This document shows positions 1 through 8,131 of a DNA stretch of 64,000 nucleotides, in pieces. The notes under the pieces were generated by a model. The model did not search any database. It saw only the letters and a program-made list of their open reading frames with translations, and was not told the DNA's origin. The stretch lies in the NCBI GenBank assembly GCA_964636325.1, contig CAZWRV010000023.1:1-64000 (forward strand), written 5' to 3'. Position 1 is the stretch's first letter. Every line of letters begins with the position of its first letter. The stretch comes from CAZWRV01 sp964636325. Its GTDB lineage: Bacteria > Verrucomicrobiota > Lentisphaeria > Victivallales > GWF2-50-93. The translations under genes and the position numbers were made by a program.

Positions 1-52
1 GATGGAGGGCGAAGCCGTGCTGAGCCGCGGTTGAGCTTGGCTCAACCCTCCG
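1..52 (-). repeat. dispersed repeat, family R4 (GGGTTGAGCC type)
   Basis: On the minus strand this reads AGGGTTGAGCC, then GCGGCTCAGCACGGCTTCGC, then CCTCCAT. The same string recurs at 17343-17420 and 52903-52950 on the plus strand. It contains internal inverted GGTTGAGC/GCTCAACC pairs, so it can fold. No coding role is visible. Confidence 0.7.
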
Positions 53-175
53 GATAACGATAAAGTTCGCGACGAAGATGGGCGAGTTTCAGAGGAGCTG
101 CTTCGCCAGGTGGGCGCCTCTGAGCCTGATGCATAAGGACAGGATCTGCTTGACCGGCCAGTGGATGTTCAAATG

Positions 176-898
176 CTATCTGACTGCCGTGAACTTCTTC
201 TGCATCTTGAATATCTTCTCGAGCCCGGCGCCGGCGGCCTTCATCATCTTTTCGAGCTGTGCGTGGGTGAAGGTCCTGTCCTCGGCGGTGGCCTGGAGCT
301 CGACGAATCCGCCCTTGTCGGTCATGACGACGTTCATGTCGACCTCGGCGGCGGAATCCTCCTCGTAGCAGAGGTCGAGGAGGACTTCTCCCTGGTGGAC
401 ACCTACGCTTACGGCGGCCACGTTGCACAGGATTGGGGACTCCTTGAGCTTGCCGGAGGATAGAAGTTTTCCAATCGCCAGGGACAACGCGACCATGCCG
501 CCGGTGATGCTGGCGCAGCGCGTGCCGCCGTCGGCGCCGATGACATCGCAGTCGATGAAGATTGTTCTTGGACCAAGCTTTTCCAAGTCGACCGCGGCCC
601 TGAGGCTCCTGCCGATGAGGCGTTGGATCTCATGCGTCCTTCCTCCGACGTGTCCGATCTCCCGCCTGTTCCTGTCGGCGGTGGATCCGGGCAGCATCTG
701 GTATTCGGCGGTCAGCCATCCGCCCGGCACCTTCTGCGCCTTCATCCAGTGGGGAACCTCCTCCGCGACGCTCGCCGAGCATATCACCCTGGTGCTGCCG
801 AATGCGACAAGCGCCGATCCGGCGGCGAACTCCAGGTAGCCGGGCTCGATTGCCATTTTGCGGAGCTCGCAGCTGCCGCGTCCGTCTTTCCTCGCCAT
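176..898 (-). CDS. rph: ribonuclease PH
   Basis: A 240-residue protein matching the usual RNase PH length (about 238). RNase PH is a phosphate-dependent 3'-to-5' exoribonuclease that trims tRNA 3' ends as a hexamer in the cytoplasm. Family motifs run in order: GSTRVICSASV near the N-terminus, then TADRNRREIGHVGGRTHEIQ, RTIFIDCDVIGADGGTRCAS in the middle, and ATAEDRTFT near the C-terminus. I chose the ATG at 898 because GGAGG lies 7 nt upstream and the protein then begins MARKDGRG, close to the normal RNase PH start; an upstream ATG at 922 would add eight residues. It has no same-strand partner here. Confidence 0.95.
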   Translation of the reverse strand: MARKDGRGSCELRKMAIEPGYLEFAAGSALVAFGSTRVICSASVAEEVPHWMKAQKVPGGWLTAEYQMLPGSTADRNRREIGHVGGRTHEIQRLIGRSLRAAVDLEKLGPRTIFIDCDVIGADGGTRCASITGGMVALSLAIGKLLSSGKLKESPILCNVAAVSVGVHQGEVLLDLCYEEDSAAEVDMNVVMTDKGGFVELQATAEDRTFTHAQLEKMMKAAGAGLEKIFKMQKKFTAVR

Positions 899-967
899 GA
901 TACTGCCTCCATGCCCGTGCAAATGCGCCAGGCTGTGATATATTTAGATTTTGCATTTCATCAAGGC

Positions 968-1123
968 AAGCCAATTGCAAAAGGCGGCAATTGGCGGTGT
1001 TCAGGTGTCAGCGTCCAGGTGTCGGGAGCATGAAAAAGCTATTCTCTGTCGAGTTTTTGCTGATTTCGCTGAAACCTGACACCCGACACCTTGGATGCAA
1101 AACTTTAGTTGTGCAATTGCCTC
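968..1123 (+). repeat. dispersed element, family R2, copy A
   Basis: About 156 bp with imperfect terminal inverted repeats (GCCAATTGCAAAAG at the left; GAGGCAATTGCACAACT reading in from the right). Internally it carries GTGTCAGCGTCCAGGTGTC and CTGACACCCGACACC. An inverted homologous copy lies at 35094-35239. It fills the gap between rph and the lipoprotein gene and holds no credible ORF. Confidence 0.75.
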
Positions 1124-1151
1124 CATGATTTCAAGCAAATATACATATCAC

Positions 1152-1916
1152 ATGGCTCATTTTCAAAAGCCTGCTCTTCTGGCGGCGGCGGTCCTGTCGC
1201 TGCTCCTTGCGTCCGGATGCGGCAAAAAGGCCGAGGTCTATGATCCCCCGAATTCCAGGGCCGAGCTTGTAATCGAGCTCAACAAGGCCCTTCTGCGCAA
1301 GGATCACGCGTCGGCAGTCAAGAAGGTTGAAAGGCTGCGCAAGCTCGACCCGTCCAACGTATTCCTGGCCAACCTTGAGATATCGGAGAGAAACAACGGG
1401 ATCATAGCTGAGGCGCAGGAGCTACTGGACAAGGGCGACTATGATTCCGCGGCCCGGAGGATAGGGGAGAGCATGAAGTCGTTCGGGATGCAGGAATCGC
1501 TGTCGGCTGCCAAGGCGGAGCTCGACAAGGCGGCCGAGATTGCCGGAATATTGTCGCTGTTCGAGTCGGGGGACTATGACTCCACGAAGCTTGCCAGATG
1601 TTCCGCCAGGCTCAAGGAGTTCTCCTCGGCGTCTAAGGACGCGCAAATATTCCTGCCTCTTGCGGAAGACAGGCTGAAGGAGGCCGCGGTTCTGCAGGAC
1701 TGGGAGAGGGAAAGGACGGCGGAGGATCTGCTCTCCGACTACGATATGCTGCTCGCGGCCAAGGACCCCCTTGCGGAAACGGTGCTTGCAAATATTGCCA
1801 TTTTTAATCCGAAACTGCCTATAATAAGCAAATATCTAGACTATATTAGCGCCTCCGGCAGGAATCCGTGCTGGTTCTGCCCGCCTTCGGACGAGAAGGG
1901 CAAGAAGAGGGAATGA
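1152..1916 (+). CDS. predicted lipoprotein of unknown function
   Basis: A 254-residue protein starting MAHFQKPALLAAAVLSLLL and followed by a lipobox LASGC, with the lipidated cysteine at about residue 23. It should therefore be exported and anchored in a membrane. The mature part is helical and charged (for example AELVIELNKALLRK and AKAELDKAAEIAG), resembling a TPR-like helical-repeat scaffold, but I do not recognise a named family. The start at 1152 gives the cleanest signal peptide; upstream in-frame codons fall in or beside repeat R2. It is followed after 74 bp by an exported foldase gene on the same strand, so both may belong to an envelope transcription unit. Confidence 0.8.
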   Translation: MAHFQKPALLAAAVLSLLLASGCGKKAEVYDPPNSRAELVIELNKALLRKDHASAVKKVERLRKLDPSNVFLANLEISERNNGIIAEAQELLDKGDYDSAARRIGESMKSFGMQESLSAAKAELDKAAEIAGILSLFESGDYDSTKLARCSARLKEFSSASKDAQIFLPLAEDRLKEAAVLQDWERERTAEDLLSDYDMLLAAKDPLAETVLANIAIFNPKLPIISKYLDYISASGRNPCWFCPPSDEKGKKRE

Positions 1917-1990
1917 ACGTCCACCCGGCCTTGCGATCAGGCCGATTATCTCTAATGCCTCATCATTTATTAACAAGATAAGGAAACAAA

Positions 1991-3220
1991 ATGAAAACGA
2001 AGCTGCTAGTGACCGCCGTCATTTCGATGATGGCTTATGCGGGGGCGCTTATGGCCGCCGACGAAGCCAAGCCGGAGCAGAAGCCTGACGCCGCGCCGGC
2101 CGCGGCCCCCAAGGCCGACGCGCCAAAGACCGACGACAAGGCCGCCGACGAGGCGAAGGCGCCGTCGTTCGAGTCAATGCTCGCATCCCTGCCCGATCCT
2201 GTGGCGACGATAGGGGACGGCAAGATATCCAGGCAGGACGTCGCCGATGAGCTGCAGCCGATGGCGAACATGATGAAGAAGCGCGGCGGACGGGATATCA
2301 CGCCGGAGATATTCGATCTCGCGGTCCGTCAGACCGTGGACGATATGATCAACAGGGCCGTCCTAATCGACATGGCCAAGGCGGAGGGTGTTCCGCTGCT
2401 CACGCCCGAGGACAAGAAGGTGGACGACAAGCTCGCCGAAATCAAGAAGCAGTTCAACTCCGAGGACGACTACAAAAAAATCCTCCAGGAGCAGGGCATC
2501 GGAGAAAAAGATCTTAGAAAGCGCATCGCGGTGGGGCTGACTATAGAGGATCTCATAGAGAAGAAGATAAAGGCGTCGATCAAGGACGAGGACGTGGAGA
2601 AGTTCTACAGGGAGAACCAGGAGACCATGTTCAAGAATCCCGAGATGGTCGAGGCGTCCCACATCCTGCTCAAGATCGAGGAGCCTGCCAAGGAGGCCCT
2701 GGACAAAATGGATGACGAGCAGAAGAAGAAGGCTGTCGACGAAGCCAAGGCCAAAGCCCTCGCCAAGGCGAAGGAGATCCTCGCCAAGGTCAAGCAGGGC
2801 GAAGACTTCTCCAAGCTCGCCAAGGAAAACAGCGCATGCCCCAGCGGCAAGGAGGGCGGAAGCCTCGGGAAATTCCCCAAGGGGAGGATGGTCAAGCAGT
2901 TCGAGGACGCCGCGTTCGCGCTCAAGCCCGGCGAGGTCAGCGAAGTCGTCGAGACGCAGTTCGGATACCACATAATAAAGACTACGGCGAAGGACGAGGC
3001 GGGCACGGTTCCGCTTGAAAAGGTCAAGGATGATATACGCAAGCAGCTCGTCGGCCAGAAGATGCAGAAGGAGCTCGAGGAGAACAAGGAGAAGGCCAAG
3101 ATCAAGATACTACTCCCTCCGCCGAAGGAAGGCGCGCTCCCGATGGAGCTCGGCAAGCCCGGCAAGGACGGGGCGGACGACGAGGACGACGACGAGGGGG
3201 GCGAGGACGAGGAGGATTGA
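1991..3220 (+). CDS. exported parvulin-type peptidyl-prolyl isomerase (SurA/PrsA-like)
   Basis: A 409-residue chaperone/foldase. It starts with a signal peptide (MKTKLLVTAVISMMAYAGAL, cleavage near AMA-AD), then an Ala/Pro/Lys-rich linker to about residue 55. A SurA-N-like helical region spans about 65-200. One PpiC domain lies at about 220-330, with parvulin landmarks EASHILLKIEEP, GGSLGKFPKGRMVKQFEDA, LKPGEVSEVVETQFGYHII. The C-terminus is an acidic tail of runs of Asp/Glu. Parvulins isomerise X-Pro bonds in the periplasm. A hairpin terminator follows the stop. AAGGAAAC lies just before the ATG. Only one PPIase domain is present, unlike E. coli SurA with two. Confidence 0.92.
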   Translation: MKTKLLVTAVISMMAYAGALMAADEAKPEQKPDAAPAAAPKADAPKTDDKAADEAKAPSFESMLASLPDPVATIGDGKISRQDVADELQPMANMMKKRGGRDITPEIFDLAVRQTVDDMINRAVLIDMAKAEGVPLLTPEDKKVDDKLAEIKKQFNSEDDYKKILQEQGIGEKDLRKRIAVGLTIEDLIEKKIKASIKDEDVEKFYRENQETMFKNPEMVEASHILLKIEEPAKEALDKMDDEQKKKAVDEAKAKALAKAKEILAKVKQGEDFSKLAKENSACPSGKEGGSLGKFPKGRMVKQFEDAAFALKPGEVSEVVETQFGYHIIKTTAKDEAGTVPLEKVKDDIRKQLVGQKMQKELEENKEKAKIKILLPPPKEGALPMELGKPGKDGADDEDDDEGGEDEED

Positions 3221-3258
3221 AACCTTCACGCCACTCCGCGTACAAACAGAAGCCAGCG

Positions 3259-3289
3259 AGCCCATCCGTCAGAAGATGGGCTTTTTTTT
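3259..3289 (+). terminator. rho-independent terminator after the parvulin gene
   Basis: A perfect 8-bp stem AGCCCATC/GATGGGCT with an 8-nt loop, running straight into eight T residues. It lies 39 bp after the parvulin stop codon and is the clearest intrinsic terminator I found in the window. Confidence 0.92.
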
Positions 3290-3392
3290 CAATTTTCCAT
3301 CCTCCCCACGGCACGATGATGCGCAGGCTCTGAACCGCAGCGCCGACGGATATTGTCGCAGCGCCGGAAATCTGAAATTGGACGAGACGACG

Positions 3393-3959
3393 ATGGACCG
3401 CATTGAAACACTTCTGGGAATAATCTCCCGGCGACGGAGCGTGAGGAGCTACAGGGAGGACATGCCCGTCTCCGACGAGAAGATACGCATCTGCATCGAG
3501 GCCGCCCGTCTTGCGCCCTCGGCATGCAACAGGCAGCCGTGGCGCTTCATAATAGTCAAGGATCCCGCCCTGCGCTCGGAAATCGCGGGAGGCTGCCTTC
3601 TCCCGGGACTCGGCATGCAGTGGGCGGGCAAGGCGCCGGTGATCGTCGTCCTCTGCGCCGCCCTGGACTTCGTCACGCACAAGGCCGCCCCTATGGTTTC
3701 CGGCGTGCAATACTGGCTCGTAGACGCCGGCATAGCGGGCGAGCACTTCGTCCTGGCCGCGGAGGCGCAGGGCCTTGGGACGTGCTGGATCGGATGGTTC
3801 AAGGAGAAAAGCATAAAGAAGCTGCTGGGCATACCTCGCTCCGTGAAGGTCGTCTCGCTGATCACGCTCGGATATCCCGCCGAGGTCCGCGATGCGAAGG
3901 CCAGGCTGCAGTACGAGCAGATCGCCTTCGCAGAGAAATGGGACGATTCGCCGAAGTGA
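3393..3959 (+). CDS. nitroreductase family protein
   Basis: A 188-residue FMN-dependent nitroreductase-fold protein. Motifs: SRRRSVRSYREDMPVSDEKI at the N-terminus (FMN phosphate binding), EAARLAPSACNRQPWRFIIV, and GLGTCWIGWFKEKSIKKLLG near the C-terminus, typical of the small NADPH-dependent flavin reductase branch. The reading frame is open further upstream through the terminator of the previous gene, so the ATG at 3393 is preferred. The physiological substrate cannot be read from sequence. A second, divergent member sits at 11273-11848. Confidence 0.9.
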   Translation: MDRIETLLGIISRRRSVRSYREDMPVSDEKIRICIEAARLAPSACNRQPWRFIIVKDPALRSEIAGGCLLPGLGMQWAGKAPVIVVLCAALDFVTHKAAPMVSGVQYWLVDAGIAGEHFVLAAEAQGLGTCWIGWFKEKSIKKLLGIPRSVKVVSLITLGYPAEVRDAKARLQYEQIAFAEKWDDSPK

Positions 3960-3970
3960 ATCGGAGCCGG

Positions 3971-4030
3971 AAGTTTCAGAGGAGAGTGGCCATCTGCGGT
4001 GCCCGCAGTTCTGTCGGCGAGAAACCGAAA
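3971..4030 (-). repeat. dispersed repeat, family R3b (companion unit)
   Basis: Read on the minus strand it runs CGGTTTCTCGCCGACAGAAC, then CTGCGGGCACCGCAGA, then a CTCCTCTGAAAC-like end. Homologous units occur at 36250-36306 and 52953-53010. The CTGCGG/CCGCAG arms make a small hairpin. It lies 75 bp from an R3a double-hairpin unit. Confidence 0.6.
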
Positions 4031-4104
4031 ATGTGGTTTTGAGAGGCAAAACCCTCCGCGCCTGGCCTGCCGCGCCAGACAGTTTTGCCGGTCGGAAACT
4101 TTAA

Positions 4105-4178
4105 GTGGCGCAGGTATTCTTACCTGCGATGCCGCAGACAGGCATGTCTGCGTTTCTTGAGGCGGGTTTCGGAGGAGG
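4105..4178 (-). repeat. double-hairpin REP-like repeat, family R3a, copy A
   Basis: Two adjacent stems are visible: GCGCAGGTATTCTTACCTGCG and CGCAGACAGGCATGTCTGCG, followed by an unpaired arm GAGGCGGGTTTCGGAGG. The same two stems in the same order, with the same arm, occur at 36176-36248 and 42797-42870 in the opposite orientation. The rest of this 345-bp gap holds the R3b unit and no gene. Confidence 0.8.
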
Positions 4179-4305
4179 ATGACTGAGGCACGGCCTCGCC
4201 GTCGTCATCTTCGCCAGGCAAGGCCGGCCCGATGCATGATTCACCTGCGGGAAGTTGTTGGGGCGTGCTGTCATAGGTGCGGTACCCACCCAGCTTAACG
4301 GTTAC

Positions 4306-7074
4306 TCACTCGGAAAGGATTTTTCGGGCATATCGCCTGACGCATCCTGACGGGTGTTTCAAATATTTCCCCGCCAGATCCTTGCTGTCGGCGCCCAGCT
4401 TTCGGAGGCTTTCCGCGGCGGCAAGCTCGAGCCGCCATGTGACATCGAGCTCCACCCTGCCCCCCTGGAGCTTCGAACGCGACGGAAGGTCGCTGCGGCA
4501 GAGCATGCTCCGAATCGCATTCGCCGAACTTCCGTCCCCTATTTTCCCAAGCGCCTTGACTGCGGCTACGAGGGCGCCCTGATCCGCTTTCGGATCCTGC
4601 AGAATATTCTCGAGGGACGGAACCGCATCACTGCATTTCATTTCCCCGAGGAGCGCGACTGCGGCCTTCCATATCGGCGCCGCCTTTCCTGACCACCAGG
4701 TGCCTTCCGGCGCCATGGTCAAGTCCAAGCGCTCATCGACGCAGCGGATCAGTTCGGGAAGGCCTGCGGAATCTTCCATGAACGCAAGGAAGAGGGCGGC
4801 CTTCGCCCGTTCCTTCGGGTCGGCGGACTTCAAGGCTGCCCGGAGTTTCTCTGGCGGATTTTCCAGCTTGAGAAGATCCCTGAGCGTATGAGCCTTGCTA
4901 GGATCAATCTTCCCTTTGAACCTCAATGAATGGAGTTTCTCCGGCTTCCATGCGTCATTGTGGTAGCCGCTTCCACTTTTCTTCAGAGCTCCGGTGGCGG
5001 CAAGCCGCTCCTGGAGCCGCTTCACGTCTAGGTTTCTGGGGCGTGTCTTCATCTTCGACGACAACGCCGCGGCGATCCCCGCGGCCTCGCCCGTCCTCTG
5101 CATGTCGCGCATCATGCGCATCTGGTTGTGCGCGTCGAAGTCCATGGACAGCGCGCGGCACGCCACGAGCATGTTGGCGATGCCGGCTGGCAGCATAGTC
5201 CTGTAGGGGATTTCGCATCCTATCAAAGTCCCCCACATGCCAAGGCCCCAGCACCAGAACATCGCCTCGACGCTCTCGCTCTCGCTGTCGGAGGCATGGT
5301 TGTCGTAGTGCGAGTAGGAATATGCGACGACATCGTCGAACTCGCGGCCGCAAATCTCGTCGGAAAACTTAAGGGAATAGTCGCCGGCCACCTGCCTGCT
5401 GTTCCTCAGGCCGAGTATGGGCGCGAAATAGAGGAGCCTGCCGTTCTCGTCGAAGCGATCCTTCCAGTACTGAAGGATTCCCGCCGTCCTCGCCCTTGTC
5501 ATGTCCCAGGGGTCGGTCGGATCGCAGTAGCCTGCGTCATAGTTGTGGTGCGAAAGCGCGATCCTGCCGCCCTCCTTCCTCCACAGGACGCAGGAGGACT
5601 GCGAGTAAGGATGGGCTGCGCAGTCCGACGGCCGGCCGAACGTGCAGTCCGCCCCGGCCATCGCGGCGACGTCGCCGTCGCCGGTGCAGTCCACGAAGAC
5701 GTTTCCAGAGCATACAGTCGTTCGGGCAGGGCCTGCGAGGACGACGGACTTTACGGAAACAAGCTTGTTCGCGGCCTTTTTCCCGCCAGCGGACTTCACG
5801 GCATATGCGGTGTTTTCAAACATGATTTCCGCTCCGGCATCAACGGCCATCCGCTGAAGGACGATCTTCTTCACTTCGGGATGGAAGCCGGTGACTTCGT
5901 TCCCGCCGGAAAAGAGAGTCGTGAGCTCCTGGACTTTACTGTCGATCTCGTCCTGCAGCCCTCCCGCAACGCCGTGGTAGTAGACGTGGATGGTCCCGCC
6001 GGTTCCGATTCCGCCGAGGCAGGTGGACGACTCGACGACTAGGGTCTTCGCGCCCTCCCTGGCGGCCGCGATCGCTGCCACTGCACCGGAAGTGCCGCCG
6101 CCGCAGACAATTACATCTTTCTTCAACGCCGCAGAAGGGAGTCCGCGGACCGTGGAGTCCTTCGCGGCCCCCTTCCCCGGCATCTTGATTCCTTCAATCG
6201 CATCAAGGACCGCCGGGGCGGTCTTTTCACCCGACTCCATGAGGCGGGCTAGCAGGCCGTCCCTGTCGGCAAAACTGAAACTCCCCTCGAGCATTGCCGC
6301 GGTAGAAAATAGGTTCGCCGCCTTGGACGACACGGGCCTAATCCCGTCCGTCCGCCTCGGAACACTCAATCCGACCACGGAGGCGTGCGTCATGAGCGCC
6401 TTCCTCAGCGGCGCGAACTCCTTCCTCAGGTGCTCCAGCATCTCCGGAATCAGCAGGCGGCCCGAATAAATGTCCCGGGAAGATTCATATTCCACAGCAA
6501 CCTCTTCCTTCCATGGGGTCCTCTTGAAGAGTATCCGTCCGGCGGGACACTCCGCGTTCTTCGGCAGCTTTTCGACGCCGTCCACTCCGTTCATGAAGAA
6601 GGAAAAAACGGAGTCCCCCTCCCATTCCGACGAAACCTTGTCCCCGACGCAGCGCCCGAGAAGGCGGCCGTTTGTGGCGTCTACGAGAACCCGGCAGAGC
6701 ATCTTGAAGGCGCCCGACTTTCCGGCGACCTCCAGGCCCGACGCCAGCCCGCCGCGGAGAAGCACGCCGACCGGATGGCAGTAGTGCAGGACGTCGAAGC
6801 GGCCTTCGGCCATCTTCAGAAGGTTGAGTTCCGCGACGACCGGATCGATGCGGTCGCCGCACATCCCGCCGGTCCTGCCCAGCCTTTCCCTGAGCTGGTC
6901 CGCATGCTTCGATATTCCGCCTGCCAGCTCCAGGTTGAACGTCCAGCCGGCCTCCCAGCCGATCGACGGCCGCGGCTCCACCAGCATTACCCTGGCTCCC
7001 CCATCAGAAAGCGCGAACGCCGCACCAAGCCCTGCAAATCCGCCTCCGACAACTATCGCATCATAAGATTGCAT
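4306..7074 (-). CDS. FAD-dependent oxidoreductase with two Rossmann motifs and a C-terminal HEAT-like region
   Basis: A 922-residue protein. It opens with a dinucleotide-binding motif (IVVGGGFAGLGAAFALSDGG, residues about 8-27) and carries a second, VIVCGGGTSGAVAAIAAARE, at about 325, followed by the FAD_oxidored family signature CLGGIGTGGTIHVYYHG and, later, FVDCTGDGDVAAMAGAD. About 200 C-terminal residues look like HEAT-type repeats (AALFLAFMEDSAGLPELIRC, AVALLGEMKCSDAVPSLENI). GGAGGAGA lies upstream of the ATG. It is divergent from a PocR-AraC regulator, which may control it. Family members oxidise varied small molecules; the substrate here is unknown. No signal peptide is seen. Confidence 0.88.
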   Translation of the reverse strand: MQSYDAIVVGGGFAGLGAAFALSDGGARVMLVEPRPSIGWEAGWTFNLELAGGISKHADQLRERLGRTGGMCGDRIDPVVAELNLLKMAEGRFDVLHYCHPVGVLLRGGLASGLEVAGKSGAFKMLCRVLVDATNGRLLGRCVGDKVSSEWEGDSVFSFFMNGVDGVEKLPKNAECPAGRILFKRTPWKEEVAVEYESSRDIYSGRLLIPEMLEHLRKEFAPLRKALMTHASVVGLSVPRRTDGIRPVSSKAANLFSTAAMLEGSFSFADRDGLLARLMESGEKTAPAVLDAIEGIKMPGKGAAKDSTVRGLPSAALKKDVIVCGGGTSGAVAAIAAAREGAKTLVVESSTCLGGIGTGGTIHVYYHGVAGGLQDEIDSKVQELTTLFSGGNEVTGFHPEVKKIVLQRMAVDAGAEIMFENTAYAVKSAGGKKAANKLVSVKSVVLAGPARTTVCSGNVFVDCTGDGDVAAMAGADCTFGRPSDCAAHPYSQSSCVLWRKEGGRIALSHHNYDAGYCDPTDPWDMTRARTAGILQYWKDRFDENGRLLYFAPILGLRNSRQVAGDYSLKFSDEICGREFDDVVAYSYSHYDNHASDSESESVEAMFWCWGLGMWGTLIGCEIPYRTMLPAGIANMLVACRALSMDFDAHNQMRMMRDMQRTGEAAGIAAALSSKMKTRPRNLDVKRLQERLAATGALKKSGSGYHNDAWKPEKLHSLRFKGKIDPSKAHTLRDLLKLENPPEKLRAALKSADPKERAKAALFLAFMEDSAGLPELIRCVDERLDLTMAPEGTWWSGKAAPIWKAAVALLGEMKCSDAVPSLENILQDPKADQGALVAAVKALGKIGDGSSANAIRSMLCRSDLPSRSKLQGGRVELDVTWRLELAAAESLRKLGADSKDLAGKYLKHPSGCVRRYARKILSE

Positions 7075-7193
7075 ATTCTTTCTCCTCCGGTTTTTTTTAC
7101 ATGATCCGTGCCTATGAAAACAAAATATCCGCTTTGAAATCCGGATTCATAGTGTATTATTAAGCAGTTATTATGTAATTTTCAATATAATAC
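7075..7193. promoter_or_regulatory. AT-rich divergent promoter region
   Basis: This 119-bp spacer between two divergent starts is strongly AT-rich compared with its neighbours. It contains the near-direct repeat TATTATTAAGCAG/TTATTATGTAA and ATATCCG/AATCCGG repeats, plus TATAAT close to 7190. It must hold both promoters. Binding by the adjacent AraC protein is inferred, not shown. Confidence 0.55.
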
Positions 7194-8069
7194 ATGAACA
7201 GCCCTGCGGAATACATCGGCGCCTTCGGGCGGGTCTTCAAGTGCCACGTCTGCTTCCACGACTACGAGGGGCTTATCAGGAAGATTCACGGCGGTGTGAT
7301 GCTGCAGCACTTCAACCCCTTCTGCGACAGGGTTAAGAAGAGCCGCGAATTCTGCGAGGCATGCACGGAGTTCGACGCATACGAGGTTCGTTCCCGGCTT
7401 GCCTGCGCCAGGGCGCCGTTCTTCAAGATATGCCACATGGGAGTGATGGAGGCCGTGGTTCCGCTCTTCGCCGGAACCAGGCTTGCGGCCGCGATGTTCG
7501 CGGGCCCGTTCCTCCCGGGGAAATACGGCCGGAGTTTCCGCGGTGACCTCCTCCAGCATCGGGTGTTCACCAAGGCGGCTCCTTCAACAGCAAAGCTGAA
7601 GGCGGGCCTGCGCACGATGGGAGAGGACTCCTGCCGGGATATCATGGGCTTCGCCGAACTTCTCGCCGCCAACATCGAAGCCGCATTCTTCGGCGGCGGG
7701 GCCGGTGAAGAGGCCGGCGGATACGCCGAAAGGATCCGCCGCTTCATAGACAGGGAATTCCGCCACGGGCTGTACGTTTCAGACGTCGCGAGACTGCTCG
7801 GCCTCACCGAGTCGCGGATCGTCCAGATATTCAGGGAGCAGTTTAAAAAGAGCTTCGTGGACGTCCTCACGGAGCGCAGGATGGAGCATGCGCGGCACCT
7901 GCTCAAGGAGTCGTTCCTGAAGATCGGGACCGTCGCGGCCGAATGCGGATACGGCGACACCGCATATTTCCACAGGGTCTTCAAAAGCTCGAACCGAGGC
8001 ATGACGCCCGCCGCCTACAGAAAAAAAGTCCAGTCCTCATCCATGCCATTGACCGGAGCCGGGCCCTAA
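7194..8069 (+). CDS. AraC-family regulator with PocR-like cysteine-rich sensor domain
   Basis: A 291-residue cytoplasmic transcription factor. Residues about 10-160 resemble the PocR sensory domain, with clustered cysteines (CHVCFHDYEG, SREFCEACTEFDAYEV, CARAPFFKICHMG) that could bind a metal or small ligand. Residues about 185-285 form an AraC double helix-turn-helix (YVSDVARLLGLTESRIVQIF; IGTVAAECGYGDTAYFHRVF). PocR domains are known from propanediol regulation and are thought to bind hydrocarbon-type ligands. The divergent FAD oxidoreductase is the obvious candidate target. No Shine-Dalgarno is visible before the ATG. Confidence 0.88.
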   Translation: MNSPAEYIGAFGRVFKCHVCFHDYEGLIRKIHGGVMLQHFNPFCDRVKKSREFCEACTEFDAYEVRSRLACARAPFFKICHMGVMEAVVPLFAGTRLAAAMFAGPFLPGKYGRSFRGDLLQHRVFTKAAPSTAKLKAGLRTMGEDSCRDIMGFAELLAANIEAAFFGGGAGEEAGGYAERIRRFIDREFRHGLYVSDVARLLGLTESRIVQIFREQFKKSFVDVLTERRMEHARHLLKESFLKIGTVAAECGYGDTAYFHRVFKSSNRGMTPAAYRKKVQSSSMPLTGAGP

Positions 8070-8131
8070 GCGGTTGAAAGAACCGGCGAAGCCAATATAT
8101 TACCGCTCCACCAACAAGCGGGACGGCGGCA

